A stretch of DNA of 64,000 bases from Streptomyces pactum (GCF_016031615.1 NZ_JACYXC010000001.1:3968001-4032000); one strand, 5' to 3'. Positions 45,013 to 55,200 are shown, counted from the first letter of the stretch. The notes: generated from the letters alone by a model not told the origin. Numbers and translations: made by a program.

Positions 45013-45165
45013 TCAGGGGGTGGTGGTCTGCCCTTCGTGGGCGAGGAGCAGCACGAGGTCCAGGAGCGCAGCGGCGGGTATGGCGAGGCCGAGGGCGCGC
45101 CCGCAGCGAACGGCGTACCAGAGGACGGGGTGCCGCTCGTACGGTCCGGCGGGCCGGCGGTGCAC
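45013..45165 (-). CDS. Possible 50-residue single-helix membrane peptide
   Basis: Ends with GRALGLAIPAAALLDLVLLLA then HEGQTTTP; the N-terminus is basic and aromatic (HRRPAGPYERHPVLWYAVRCG). Codon bias is good over these 50 codons and fades upstream. No clear ribosome binding site at the GTG (45165), so the start is a guess and the true gene could be longer. A hairpin follows its stop. Confidence 0.4.
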   Translation of the reverse strand: MHRRPAGPYERHPVLWYAVRCGRALGLAIPAAALLDLVLLLAHEGQTTTP

Positions 45166-46188
45166 TTCCGCAACCGGTGACGTGCGGGGCGGGATCGCGG
45201 GCCGGCGTCCGGAACGTGCCCGAGGTGCCCGAGTCCCTGCCCACAGGCCCACCGGCCCCTGGCGACCGCCCCGGCGGGACCCCACCGCCGGGGCGGTCCC
45301 GGGGAGGCCCGGAGCGTCCGCTGCCCGGTGTACCGATGGCTGTGTGACGACGGTCCGGTGCGAGCGAGAGCCGTGGGACCGGCGGTCCGGTGCGACCGAG
45401 GGCCGGTGTGATGCACCGGAGCGGCCTCGGACGCGGTGCGACGGTCGCCCGCCCGGCGTACCACCACCCCGCGTCGCCCGCCCGGCGTACCGGCCGTACC
45501 GTCCGTACTGCCGGGTACACCGCCCGTACCGGCCGGCGTACCGCCCGTGCTGCCGGGCCCGCCGCCCGAGCCGCCCGGCGGCAGGCGCCCGCCGTTCCGC
45601 CGGCCCGCGTGGCCCGCCGCGTCGCGCACGCGGTGCCCTCCGTCCGGACCTCCGGCCGCGGTCCGGGGCCAGTGGCCTCGGCGCGAACCCCACCGCTGTC
45701 CGGGGCGGGCGGACCCCGGGGAACCCCGGGTGCCGGAGTCGCCGGCCCAGGCCGGGACACGCCGGACCACGCCGGGCGTACGCCCCGGATCACCCGGCCG
45801 TACCTCCCGGCGGCACCCGGCCGTACGCCCCTGGACCACCCGGCCGTACGCCCCGGGGCCACCCGGTCGTACCTCCCGGCGTGACCCGGACGGACCCTGC
45901 CCGTACCTCCCGGCGGGACCCCGGACGGACCTGCCCGGACACCGGCCGTACGTGCGGAAGGGCCGCGGGGTTGCCCCCCGGATACCAAGGCCATTCCATC
46001 GAGTGAGCCGTTCCCCATCCTGCTGACGGGGGCCCGGCCCCCAACTAAGGTGCGGCTCAGGTGCGCTGCGGCAACTGGACCACCGGCATTGCGATGCCGG
46101 GGACCGGTGTGACAGTGGGGGGAGTACGAAGCAACGCCGCCGGCGTCCGCTGTTCCCACAGGGCAGGGCAGTAGGGGGTGTCAGAGTC
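45166..46188. repeat. Repeat-rich 1-kb desert
   Basis: No credible gene on either strand. 45430-45580: repeats of CCCGCCCGGCGTACC / CCGTACC. 45770-45960: many copies of CCCGGCCGTACCTCCCGGC and CACCCGGCCGTACGCCCC in a 30-40-base rhythm. The last 150 bases (46030-46188) have more balanced composition and should hold the promoter of the following gene. Confidence 0.65.
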
Positions 46189-48300
46189 GTGGCAGGTCCG
46201 GAAGCAGGTGCACACGTGGCACGCGCCCGTGCCCTCGCGGTGCTGCGCATCCGCGGCACCGCGCTGGCGGTGGCCCTCCTCCCCGCGGCCGTGGCGGTCG
46301 TGCTGCTGGCCGGGGGCGCCGCCGGCCGTGCCGGGGACCCCGGTACGGCCGTCTGGGACGTGGTGTTCTGGGCGGTGACCGGGATCGCCGTGGCGGCGCT
46401 GCTGACCGCCGCCGCCGTCGCCCTGGTGGTGAGCCGGGCGCGGCCCGCGCTCAGCCCCACCGTGCCCATCCCCGAGGACGCCGCCCCCGAGCTGTACCGG
46501 CTGGTCAGGGAGCTGGCCGAGCGGCTGGGGGTGCCCGCGCCCTCGGCGATAGCGCTCACCCCGGACTGCGACAGCTGGCTGGAGGACCGCAGCCACCGGG
46601 CCCACCGCGGGCGCACCGGCCGGTACGGCGACCCGGGGCCCGGCGCCGGGCGGACCGGACGCGGGTCGGCCTCCCGGGCCCCGGTCCTGGTCATCGGTTC
46701 GCCCTTCCTGTGGTGGATGCGGGTCGCCGAGCTCCGCGCGCTGCTCGCCCCCGTGGTGGCCGGCACCGGACCCTCCGCGCACCCGGACATAGCCGCCGCC
46801 CGCCGCTTCGTGCGCGGTCTCGACGCCGCCGTGGCCGAGACCTCCCGCGACCGGCCGTCCGGCGGCGGGGCCCCGGCCGGCGGGCCGCGGCGCGGGGCCG
46901 GCTTCCTGCGCGGTGCGCGCAGGCCCGCCGACGCGGTGATCGGCCGGATCGCCGGTCTGCTGCTGCGCGGCTGCCGGCAGCACGCCGCCGAGATGGAGCG
47001 CGCGGTGGCCGCCGCCGCCTCCGAACGCGCCCGGAACGTGGACTACGGCCTGCGGATCGTCGCCCAGGAACAGGTCGGACTCGCCTACGCGGGCTGGGAC
47101 CGGCTGCTCACCCGGGTGGCGCTGCCCGCCTGGCGGATGGGGCGCTGGCCGTCCCGGCTGGACGCCGGGGTGGTCGCCGCGCTCACCGAGCTGTCCCGCC
47201 GGGACCGGCTCGCCGAGGGCTTCGCGTCCCGCCTCGGTGAACGGCCCGCCTGCGACCTGCTGGACGAACCCGGCCTGATCGACGAGGCCGCCTCGCTGCT
47301 CGCCGCACGGCTCTTCCACGGCGGGCCGCCGGAGCCGGGTCCCCAGTGGGCCCCGGTGGGCTGGGACGACTATCCGCAGCAGGTCGTGGACCGCAAGTGG
47401 CGGCTGGAGGCCGCCCGGCTGCTCCGCGCGCTGGACGCCCTCTCCCACGACGTCCTGCGGCCCGACGGGTTCCCGGGCGGGCTCGGAGCGGCCGGTCCGC
47501 CCGCCGGCACCCTCGCCACCGGTGGCCTCGCCGCGGAGAGCCGGTCCGCGCACGGCACCGCCCCCGGCGGTCCGCCCGGGCACGGCCTGCCGCCGGCCGC
47601 CGCGGCCGGGGCGAGCGGAGTGACCGCGGCGACCGGTGCCACCGGCGCGACCGGGGGCGGCACGCGACCGGACGTGCCGGCCCGGGACGGGATACGCCGC
47701 GCCGGGCCGCCGGCCGGCGCCCCGCACGGTGCCGGAGCCCCGGTGCCGGGCGCGGACGCCGTGGGCCGGGGCACGCCCGGCGACGCCCACCCCACCCTCT
47801 CCCGGGTCATGGACCGGCTCAGCCTCGGCGCACCCGGCGGTCGGGACCTCGGGGAGGAGCTGGCCGCCCTGCTCACCGCCGAACTGGCCCGTGAGGAGGC
47901 CGGCCGGCGGACGTCCGCGGAGCCCGGGCGGGACGGCGGACCGGCAGCGGCCGCCGCCCACGGACCGGGAGCCGGTGACGGAGACGGCCCGGCCGGGGCC
48001 TGGAGCGAACCCTGGGCCGACGGCTTCGCCCCGCTGGTGCCGCTCCAGCCGCCCCGGACCGGACGCGAGCTGCTGGCGGACCACGTGGCGGCGATGGTCT
48101 GCTGCGCCGCCGTGGACACCGCGGGGGCCACCCCCGGCCTCGACTGGCTGGACGGCCCGGTGCTGCTGGTGGGCGGCCGGCGGGCGGCGGACCTGGCGGT
48201 CCCGGTGCTGAGCCTGGTGGAGGACGGCGACGCGGCACCGCTGCGCGCCTGGCTGGGGGAGGCCGGGGTCCGCTCCGAGAAGCCCGTACGCCTGGCGTAG
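46189..48300 (+). CDS. Large membrane protein of unknown function
   Basis: 703 residues. Two hydrophobic helices near the N-terminus (LAVALLPAAVAVVLLAGG and VFWAVTGIAVAALLTAAAVALVV), then a domain resembling the helical body of M48-type peptidases (PELYRLVRELAERLGVPAPSAIALTP; FLWWMRVAELRALLAPVVAGTG...HPDIAAARRFV), but no HEXXH zinc motif. Residues 420-570 and 620-655 are Gly/Ala/Pro low complexity. A degenerate, non-catalytic peptidase relative is my best reading. Between purD and purC as I recall in S. coelicolor. GTG start with AGGGGGTG upstream. Confidence 0.7.
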   Translation: MAGPEAGAHVARARALAVLRIRGTALAVALLPAAVAVVLLAGGAAGRAGDPGTAVWDVVFWAVTGIAVAALLTAAAVALVVSRARPALSPTVPIPEDAAPELYRLVRELAERLGVPAPSAIALTPDCDSWLEDRSHRAHRGRTGRYGDPGPGAGRTGRGSASRAPVLVIGSPFLWWMRVAELRALLAPVVAGTGPSAHPDIAAARRFVRGLDAAVAETSRDRPSGGGAPAGGPRRGAGFLRGARRPADAVIGRIAGLLLRGCRQHAAEMERAVAAAASERARNVDYGLRIVAQEQVGLAYAGWDRLLTRVALPAWRMGRWPSRLDAGVVAALTELSRRDRLAEGFASRLGERPACDLLDEPGLIDEAASLLAARLFHGGPPEPGPQWAPVGWDDYPQQVVDRKWRLEAARLLRALDALSHDVLRPDGFPGGLGAAGPPAGTLATGGLAAESRSAHGTAPGGPPGHGLPPAAAAGASGVTAATGATGATGGGTRPDVPARDGIRRAGPPAGAPHGAGAPVPGADAVGRGTPGDAHPTLSRVMDRLSLGAPGGRDLGEELAALLTAELAREEAGRRTSAEPGRDGGPAAAAAHGPGAGDGDGPAGAWSEPWADGFAPLVPLQPPRTGRELLADHVAAMVCCAAVDTAGATPGLDWLDGPVLLVGGRRAADLAVPVLSLVEDGDAAPLRAWLGEAGVRSEKPVRLA

Positions 48301-49059
48301 CGGGGTGCGTACGGTCCACCGCACCGCGCGCCGGGCGAGGAGCACCGGACCGCGAACCACCCCCCTAGCCGCCGGGCCGACGGGCGGTCGGGGCGGCCCG
48401 CTCGCGGGTCCACCGCCGACACCGGTGCGGGCCCCGTGCCGACCGCCGGTGCGGGTTCCGCGTCCGCCGCCGGGTGCGGGCCCCGCGTCGGCCGCGGAGC
48501 GGCTCGGGCCGCCGGTTCCCGCACCCGGGCCCCACGACCGTTTCCGCACGGCCGCGAACCGGGCGGGACGGTCCCGTCCCGCACCAACGGCTTCCGCTCC
48601 GCGGGGGCGGGTGTGCGACCGGCCTGAACGGGCTCCCGAACCCGTTTCCGTGTCCGTCCGGAAGAGCCCGAACCGGGACCTGGCGGACGGTCGGCGGGAC
48701 GGTCGCGGCGGTTGGGCGTCCGGCGGCCGTACACCCGTCCCGGCCCGGGCGGTGGGCGCCACACCGTCCGGGCGGGCCCCGGGCGGAACGAGGCAGGCCC
48801 GGGGTCCCGGGGGCGGCCGGAGGGCGGGCTCCGACCAGCGCATCGTGACCCGGGTGGCCCAATGCGCGTTACGAAAGGTGTCCGGGAAAGTTCGCCCGAG
48901 GCACCGGTTCACGACGAACCGTGACGAAGTGAGTGCGTTATGTGATGTGCTGTAGTCCACCCGTTGTCACCACCTGAACACCACAGTGCGCGTGGCCGGG
49001 GGTGACCGAGGCAGGCGGAACACGATTCAGCCGTCGGGGGAGCCAGGGAGGGGAACGTC
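48301..49059. other. 759-base spacer with an inverted repeat
   Basis: No gene supported. 48410-48500: degenerate GGTGCGGGYYCCGCGTC repeats. 48880-48990 is AT-richer and contains CGGTTC-5-GAACCG (48905-48921), an operator-like inverted repeat, before the GGGAGGGG ribosome binding site of the next gene. Confidence 0.5.
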
Positions 49060-50529
49060 GTGGTGACGGAACAGGTACGGCGCTGGGAGTCGGGCGCACT
49101 CGCGCACGGGGTGAACGACCCGTTCGGGCAGGGGCCACTGCCCTGGCTGCGCGGCAGTGAGACCTACTTCGACGGCACCGGCCGGATGGTGCCCTGGTAC
49201 GTGGACCCGGACGGCTGCGGGCCGGCCGGCGGTACCTGCGGGCACGGTCCGCGCACCGCCGACGACGTACACCGTCAGATCAAGGGCTTCACCTCGACCC
49301 CCGCGGCGGCCCCGGGCGAGGCGATCGACTTCCGGATCACGGTCGATCCGCCCCAGCAGTTCGCCGTGGACGTCTACCGCATCGGCCACTACGCGGGCGA
49401 CGGAGCCGCGAAGATCACCACCAGCCCGCGGCTCTCCGGCATCGTGCAGCCGCCCCCGCTGACCGCCGACCGCACCGTCTCCTGCCACCACTGGTGGCTG
49501 TCCTGGCGGTTGCAGATCCCCACCTACTGGAACCTCGGCGCCTATGTCGCGGTGCTCACCACGGCCGACGGCTACCGCAGCCACATCCCCTTCACGGTCC
49601 GCGACGACCGCCCCGCCGACCTGCTGCTGGTCCTCCCGGACGTCACCTGGCAGGCGTACAACCTCTACCCGGAGGACGGCCGTACCGGCGCGAGCCTGTA
49701 CCACGCCTGGGACGAGCACGGCCGGCTGCTGGGGGAGCAGGAGGCGGCGGTGACCGTCTCCTTCGAGCGGCCCTACGCCGGTGCCGGTCTGCCGCTGCAC
49801 GTCGGCCACGCCTACGACTTCATCCGCTGGGCGGAACGGTACGGCTACGACCTCGCCTACGCCGACACCCGGGACCTGCACGCCGGGCGCGTCGATCCCA
49901 CCCGCTACCGCGGCCTGGTCTTCCCCGGGCACGACGAGTACTGGTCGGTGCCGATGCGCCGGGCCGTCGAGCAGGCCCGGGACGGCGGCACGTCCCTGGT
50001 CTTCCTCTCCGCCAACACCATGTACTGGCAGGTGGAGCTCACCCCCTCGCCGGCCGGCCCGGACCGGCTGCTCACCTGCCGGAAGCGCCGGGGGCCGGGC
50101 CGCTCGGCGCTGTGGCGGGAGACCGCCGCCCCCGAGCAGGAACTGATCGGCATCCAGTACGCGGGCCGGGTTCCGGAACCGCACCCGATGGTGGTGCGCA
50201 ACGCGGGCCACTGGCTGTGGGAGGCCACCGGCGCCGGGGAGGGCGACGAGCTCCCCGGGATGGTCGCGGGGGAGGCCGACCGCTACTTCCCGCGTACCAC
50301 CCTGCCCCCGCACATCCGGCGCATCCTGCTCGCCCACTCGCCCTACACCGACGGCGAGGGCGCGCTCCGGCACCAGGAGACCTCCCTGTACCGGGCGCCC
50401 AGCGGGGCCCTGGTCTTCGCCTCGGGCACGTTCGCCTGGTCACCGGCGCTGGACCGGCCCGGTCACGTCGACGAACGCATCCAGCGCGCCACCGCGAACC
50501 TGCTGGACCGTATCTGCAAACGGGACTGA
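49060..50529 (+). CDS. N,N-dimethylformamidase beta-subunit-like protein
   Basis: 489 residues. N-terminal beta-sandwich (DVYRIGHYAGDGAAKI) followed by a domain like the C-terminal part of the dimethylformamidase large subunit: DVTWQAYNLYPEDGRTGASLYH, HAYDFIRWAERYGYDLAYADTRDL, GLVFPGHDEYWSVPMRRAVEQARDGGTSLVFLSANTMYW. No small subunit gene is adjacent, so amide hydrolysis is unproven. It is soluble, without a signal peptide, and lies upstream of purC. GTG with GGGAGGGG seven bases upstream. Confidence 0.8.
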   Translation: MVTEQVRRWESGALAHGVNDPFGQGPLPWLRGSETYFDGTGRMVPWYVDPDGCGPAGGTCGHGPRTADDVHRQIKGFTSTPAAAPGEAIDFRITVDPPQQFAVDVYRIGHYAGDGAAKITTSPRLSGIVQPPPLTADRTVSCHHWWLSWRLQIPTYWNLGAYVAVLTTADGYRSHIPFTVRDDRPADLLLVLPDVTWQAYNLYPEDGRTGASLYHAWDEHGRLLGEQEAAVTVSFERPYAGAGLPLHVGHAYDFIRWAERYGYDLAYADTRDLHAGRVDPTRYRGLVFPGHDEYWSVPMRRAVEQARDGGTSLVFLSANTMYWQVELTPSPAGPDRLLTCRKRRGPGRSALWRETAAPEQELIGIQYAGRVPEPHPMVVRNAGHWLWEATGAGEGDELPGMVAGEADRYFPRTTLPPHIRRILLAHSPYTDGEGALRHQETSLYRAPSGALVFASGTFAWSPALDRPGHVDERIQRATANLLDRICKRD

Positions 50530-50989
50530 GGGGCCCGGCGGGACACGGGAGCGAGGGGAGCCGGCCGGAAACGGGACCGGGGGCCCGACCGGGACGGAAC
50601 CGAGGGACTCGGGGGGCGGGGACCGGCCGGGCTGAGCCGGCGCCGGCCGGGTCCGGGGCGGGGGGCCGGCTGCACCAGCCGGCGCAGACGGGCACCGGGG
50701 CCGAGCTGGGCGGTCCAGGCCTGGGCCGGACCGGGCCGACGCGGGACCGGGCCGACGCGGAACCGGGCCGTGGGACCGGCGGAGGCCGGACCGTCGCCGG
50801 GGAGGCCGACCGCCGCCGACGACGAGAAGGGGCTGACCGGTCTGACCGGTCCGACCGGGCCGGACGGATCGAAGGGGATCGTGCGGGGCCTGCCGAGCGC
50901 CGGGGCCCGGGGAGAGCGACCCTGGAGTAGGGGCCGCCGGCCCGGTGGGGGACAATCGGGGGACTCGGTCGAACCCCCCAGGAGGATCC
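50530..50989. other. Spacer before purC
   Basis: 460 bases, no gene. Short repeats: GGGCCGACGCGGGACC / GGGCCGACGCGGAACC (50729-50765) and CTGACCGGTCTGACCGGTCC (50834). GGAGGA at 50981-50986 is the purC ribosome binding site. Confidence 0.5.
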
Positions 50990-51889
50990 GTGTCCGGATT
51001 CGTAGAGAAGCCCGAACCGGTCGAGGTTCCGGGACTCCAGCACCTGCACACCGGTAAGGTGCGCGACCTCTACCGCGACCGGGACGGCAACCTGATCATG
51101 GTCGCCAGCGACCGGATGTCGGCGTACGACTGGGTGCTTCCCACCGAGATCCCCGACAAGGGCCGGGTGCTCACCCAGCTCTCGCTGTGGTGGTTCGACC
51201 AGCTCGCCGACCTGGTTCCCAGCCATGTCCGCTCCACCGAGCTCCCCGAGGGGGCGCCGGAGGACTGGGCCGGCCGGACCATGATCTGCACGCCCCTGGA
51301 GATGCTCCCGGTCGAGTGCGTGGCCCGCGGCTACCTCACCGGCTCCGGCCTCGTCGAGTACGAGAAGGACCGCACCGTCTGCGGCCTCGCCCTGCCGGAG
51401 GGCCTGGTGGACGGCTCGGAACTCCCCTCGCCGATCTTCACCCCGGCGACCAAGGCCGACGTCGGCGAGCACGACGAGAACGTCTCGTACGAGGAGGTCG
51501 CCCGCCAGGTCGGCGTGGAGACCGCAGCGGTGCTCCGGCAGATCACCCTCGCCGTGTACTCGCGGGCCCGGGACATCGCGCGGGACCGCGGCATCATCCT
51601 CGCCGACACCAAGTTCGAGTTCGGTTACGACGGGGAGCGGCTGACCCTCGCCGACGAGGTGCTCACCCCCGACTCCTCGCGCTTCTGGCCCGCCGACCAG
51701 TGGCAGCCGGGCCGGCGCCAGCCGTCCTTCGACAAGCAGTTCGTGCGCGACTGGCTGACCTCGCCGGAGTCCGGCTGGGACCGCCACGGCCAGCAGCCGC
51801 CGCCCCCGCTCCCGCAGGAGATCGTCGAGCGGACCCGGGCCAAGTACATCGAGGCGTACGAGCTCCTCACCGGCATCCCCTGGTCCTGA
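50990..51889 (+). CDS. purC: SAICAR synthetase
   Basis: 299 residues. Motifs: GKVRDLYRDRDGNLIMVASDRMSAYDWVLP at residues 22-51, VECVARGYLTGSG, ADTKFEFGYDGE, LADEVLTPDSSRFWPADQW, DKQFVRDWL. It couples CAIR and aspartate with ATP to make SAICAR, step eight of purine synthesis. The GTG (residues VSGFVEKPEP) is placed by GGAGGA 3-4 bases upstream. Confidence 0.96.
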   Translation: MSGFVEKPEPVEVPGLQHLHTGKVRDLYRDRDGNLIMVASDRMSAYDWVLPTEIPDKGRVLTQLSLWWFDQLADLVPSHVRSTELPEGAPEDWAGRTMICTPLEMLPVECVARGYLTGSGLVEYEKDRTVCGLALPEGLVDGSELPSPIFTPATKADVGEHDENVSYEEVARQVGVETAAVLRQITLAVYSRARDIARDRGIILADTKFEFGYDGERLTLADEVLTPDSSRFWPADQWQPGRRQPSFDKQFVRDWLTSPESGWDRHGQQPPPPLPQEIVERTRAKYIEAYELLTGIPWS

Positions 51890-52182
51890 CCCCGCCGCCC
51901 GGGGCCCCGTCGCCGAGACCGGCAGTCCGCCCGGCAGCCCACCGCGTCCGGGACCCTGCCGCGTTCGGGGCCTGCCGTGTCGGGGACCCCACCGCGTCCG
52001 GGAACCCGCCGCGCCCGGGATCCCGCCGCGTCCGGGAACCCACCCTGCCCGGGGCCCTGCCGCGTCCGGCGGCCCGCCGTCCCGGCGGCGGGCTGCCCGT
52101 GCCACCCGGCGCACCGGACCGCCGCCCCCGGCCCGACGCCGCCCGCCCCCGCCCGGTGGCGCCAGGACAGGGCCCGGGTACG
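51890..52182. repeat. Degenerate 18-20-bp tandem repeats after purC
   Basis: Units of the type CCGCGTCCGGGAACCCA repeat about seven times (51942-52070) in the purC-tRNA spacer; no gene. Confidence 0.7.
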
Positions 52183-52219
52183 CCGAAGGGGTCCTGGTCG
52201 ATGACCAGGACCCCTTCGG
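52183..52219 (-). terminator. Terminator of tRNA-Gly
   Basis: Perfect 17-base arms (52183-52199 and 52203-52219) with a 3-base loop, seven bases beyond the tRNA 3' end on the minus strand. It could also stop purC transcripts. Confidence 0.88.
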
Positions 52220-52225
52220 TTCCGG

Positions 52226-52298
52226 AGCGGACGACGAGGCTCGAACTCGCGACCTCAACCTTGGCAAGGTTGCGCTCTACCAACTGAGCTACGTCCGC
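52226..52298 (-). tRNA. tRNA-Gly (anticodon GCC)
   Basis: Full cloverleaf on the minus strand: acceptor GCGGACG / CGTCCGC, D arm GCTCAGTTGGTAGAGC, anticodon loop TTGCCAA, T arm with GTTCGAG. Discriminator U; CCA is not encoded. TATAGT (52333-52338) may be the -10 box. Confidence 0.95.
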
Positions 52299-52333
52299 CT
52301 GTCCCACACGTTTCCGTGCGGTTGCGAACTCCA

Positions 52334-52963
52334 CTATAGCCAACCTCGTCGGCGTGCGATGCGCGCGGCGGCATGACGATTGTCCGCGCCCAGTTTCGCG
52401 GTGGCCGAGGAAAGGTAGTTGCGGACCGTGCCCGGGGTGAGACAGGCCCGCGCGGCGATCTCCGCGATCGGCGCCCCGCTCTCCGCCAGCTCCAGCAGCT
52501 CGGCCTCCCTGCCGTTCAGCGGCGAGTCCCCGGCACTGATCGCGTCGGCGGCCAACTCCGGGTCCACGTAGCGGCTTCCGCCGTGCACGGTGCGGATGAT
52601 CTCCGCCAGCTGGCGGGCCGATACGGTCTTCGGAACGAAGCCGCGCACCCCCGCGGCCAGGGCCCGCTTCAGGTGCCCCGGACGCCCGTGGCTGGTGACG
52701 ATCAGCGACCGGCACCCCGGCAGCTCCTCCCTGAGTGATGTGGCCACCGCCACACCGTCCGCCCCCGGCATCTGCAGGTCCAGCACCGCCACGTCCGGCC
52801 GGTGGGCGCGGGCCATCGCCAGCGCCTCCGGGCCGGTCGCCGCCTCCGCCACGACCCGCAGGTCGTCCTCCAGGGCCAGCAGGGCCGCGAGCGCGCCGCG
52901 GATCAGGTGCTCGTCGTCGGCGAGCAGGACCCGTACCAGGGCTCCGGGAACCCGATCCGTCAC
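52334..52963 (-). CDS. NarL-family response regulator (DesR-like)
   Basis: 209 residues. Receiver with LLADDEHLIRGALAALLALE, phospho-acceptor in VAVLDLQMPGADG, and LIVTSHGRPGHLKRALAAGVRGFVPKT; LuxR HTH LNGREAELLELAESGAPIAEIAARACLTPGTVRNYLSSATAKLG. Last gene of the ABC-transporter/kinase operon. It probably binds the CACATGAC-4-GTCATGTG site in front of the operon. Confidence 0.93.
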   Translation of the reverse strand: MTDRVPGALVRVLLADDEHLIRGALAALLALEDDLRVVAEAATGPEALAMARAHRPDVAVLDLQMPGADGVAVATSLREELPGCRSLIVTSHGRPGHLKRALAAGVRGFVPKTVSARQLAEIIRTVHGGSRYVDPELAADAISAGDSPLNGREAELLELAESGAPIAEIAARACLTPGTVRNYLSSATAKLGADNRHAAARIARRRGWL

Positions 52964-52966
52964 CGG

Positions 52967-54372
52967 TCACCCCCGGCCGTCCCTGAGCCCGCCCCCCGCA
53001 CCCGTACCCGCCACCGGGCGGGTGCCGGCCCGGCCGGTCACCAGCGGCACCTCCGCCGTCAGCCGGAACCGTCCGCCACGGCTCTGCACGGTCACCGTGC
53101 CCCCCAGGGCGGCCAGCCGCTCCCGCAGGCCGGTGATCCCGCTGCCGCCGCTCCCGCCCGAGCCCGTCCGCACCCCGTCGTTCTCCATCTCCAGCACCGC
53201 CGTGTCACCGACGCTCAGCCGCACCGTGCACCACCGCGCCTCCGCGTGCCGCAGCACATTGGTCGTCCCCTCCCGTACCACCCAGGCCAGGGAGGACTGC
53301 ACCTCGTCCGGCAGCCTCTCCCCGGGCAGGGCCTGGCCGGGGAGGGCCTGCCCGTCCGGTGCCCCCGCCGCCCGGTGCCCCGCCGCCGGGGGGGCTCGCC
53401 GTGCCCGCCGGGCGGCCCCTCGCGGCGTCCGCCGCCGCGGCCACCGCCGGCCGGGGGCGCCGACCGCTCGTCCATCTGACAGTCCACCCCGGCCGCCCGC
53501 AGAACCGAACGGGCCCCCACCAGCTCGGTGTGGAGATCGGCCTCCCGGTAGCCGCGCACCACGTCGCGCACCTCCCGCTGGGAGTCCTGGGCTATTCGCT
53601 GCACCTCCGTCATCTGGTCCACCGCCGACGGCGAGCCCCGGCGGGACAGCTGTACCGCCAGCTCGCTTTTGAGGGCGATCACCGCCAGGTTGCGGCCCAC
53701 CACGTCGTGCATGTCACGGCTGAACCGCAACCGCTCCTCGGCGACGGCGAGCCGGGCCTGCACCCCCCGGGCCGCATCAAGCTCCCACAGCACGGCGAGC
53801 ACCCAGGCCGAACAGCGGACGGTGAAGGCGATCCAGCCGGTGACGACGAGCATCGTCAGGAAGGCGCCCACCGCCACCTCCACCGGGCCGCCGATCACGC
53901 CCACCCCCGCGGCGGCCGCGGTGGCCACCGCGAGCTGGGTGACGATCGCGGTGCGCACCCGGACGACCAGGATCTGCGTACCGAGGAACGGGGCGGTGGT
54001 CGTGGTCAGCAGAACCGCCACGGTGCCCTCGTCCTCCAGCCCCGCCACCCAGGCCAGGGCAAGCGCCCAGCCGACCGTGCCGGCCATCAGCGCCACACCG
54101 GTCACCGTCTGGCGGCGGCTCACCGTCCCGTTGCCCAGGTACTGGTTGATCCCGCTGCGCATCAGCGCGGTGCTGGACAGCGCCTGAGCCACCGCCAGCG
54201 CCCCGACCAGGAACAGCAGGGGCAGCGGCGCGTCGGACCGCCGCACCGTACGGGTGGTCAGGGCCAGCAGCGTGGAGGCCGGTTCCAGCCACGCGAAGGA
54301 GTACAGCGTCCAGCGCGTGTACAGGTCCACCTGCGCGAGCCTGCTCCTGTTCCGCCATCGCCGTCTGGGCAC
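52967..54372 (-). pseudogene. DesK-like histidine kinase, interrupted by a frameshift
   Basis: The frame from 54372 (GTG, GGAGG seven bases upstream) encodes about six membrane segments and the phospho-acceptor region RLRFSRDMHDVVGRNLAVIALK, then degenerates after VDCQMDERSAPP. The GHKL ATPase domain (SSLAWVVREGTTNVLRHA, GSGITGLRERLAALGG) continues in another frame to 52967. The switch maps to a run of seven G (53388-53394). Repaired, it would be about 468 residues. As read, the kinase lacks its ATPase. Either a homopolymer sequencing error or a phase-variable or decaying gene. 18 bases from the permease gene and 3 from the regulator gene. Confidence 0.85.
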
Positions 54373-54390
54373 GCCCGGACCTCCGTCAAC

Positions 54391-55200
54391 TCAACGCCGC
54401 GGCTCCCAGCGGAACCACCGCCGTACAGCAAACACCGCCAAACCCGTCCATGCCACCATCGTGATCAAGTCCGTCACGGTCTGCGGAGCGGTACCCGTCC
54501 AGCCCGTGCGTATGAGCGCGATCACCGGGGTCAACGGCAGCACCTCGCAGACCGTGGCGACCCGGTCCGGCAGCAGCTCCAGGGGTATCAGCAGCCCCGA
54601 GCCGAGTACCGACACCATCAGCAGGGGCGCGATGGTCAGCTGGGCGCTCTCCGCGGACCGGGTCACCCCCGCCGTCGCCGCGGCGAGGGCCACCAGCATC
54701 ACCGTCCCGCCCGCCAGACCCGCCAGCACCAGGTGGGGGGCCCGCGGCGCCGCGACGTCCAGCAGCAGGCCCCCGCCCACCGCGATGATCAGGCACTGCG
54801 CCAGCGCGACCACCACCGAGGGCAGTGCGGTGCCGGCCAGGATCTCCCCGTCGCGCAGCTCCCCGCACCGCAGCCGCTTCAGGACCAGCTCCTCACGGCG
54901 CACCACATAGGCGGGCACCAGGTTGGAGTAGACGGCGAAGAGCAGCACGAACCCCAGCCCGCTCGGCACCAGCACGGTGCCGGTGGAGAGCCCGGCCTCG
55001 GCGAGATCTTCCCCCTTGATCGTGGATCTCGCGGTCAGCATGAAGGCCAGCGGCAGCACCGCGGCGGTGAACAGCGGCACCTTGCTGCGGCCGAGCAGGG
55101 TCAGCTCCGCCCGCGCCAGGGCCGTCAGACGCTTGCCGGTGCCGGGCGCCCACAGCCGGCGGGCCGGCCGCGCACCCCCGGGGGCCACCACCCCGCTCAT
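54391..55200 (-). CDS. ABC-2 type transporter permease
   Basis: 269 residues, six hydrophobic segments typical of ABC-2 permeases; AELTLLGRSKVPLFTAAVLPLAFML at the start, ELVLKRLRCGELRDGEILAGTALPS as the coupling loop. The ATG overlaps the ATPase stop (ATGA). With the ATPase it forms an exporter under control of the downstream two-component system. Confidence 0.9.
   Translation of the reverse strand: MSGVVAPGGARPARRLWAPGTGKRLTALARAELTLLGRSKVPLFTAAVLPLAFMLTARSTIKGEDLAEAGLSTGTVLVPSGLGFVLLFAVYSNLVPAYVVRREELVLKRLRCGELRDGEILAGTALPSVVVALAQCLIIAVGGGLLLDVAAPRAPHLVLAGLAGGTVMLVALAAATAGVTRSAESAQLTIAPLLMVSVLGSGLLIPLELLPDRVATVCEVLPLTPVIALIRTGWTGTAPQTVTDLITMVAWTGLAVFAVRRWFRWEPRR

Noticed and set aside
44741..46790. 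Long minus-strand frames across 44.7-46.8 kb
   Set aside because: Low-complexity Arg/Gly/Pro products derived from GTAC repeats; only the last 50 codons near 45013 have gene-like character.
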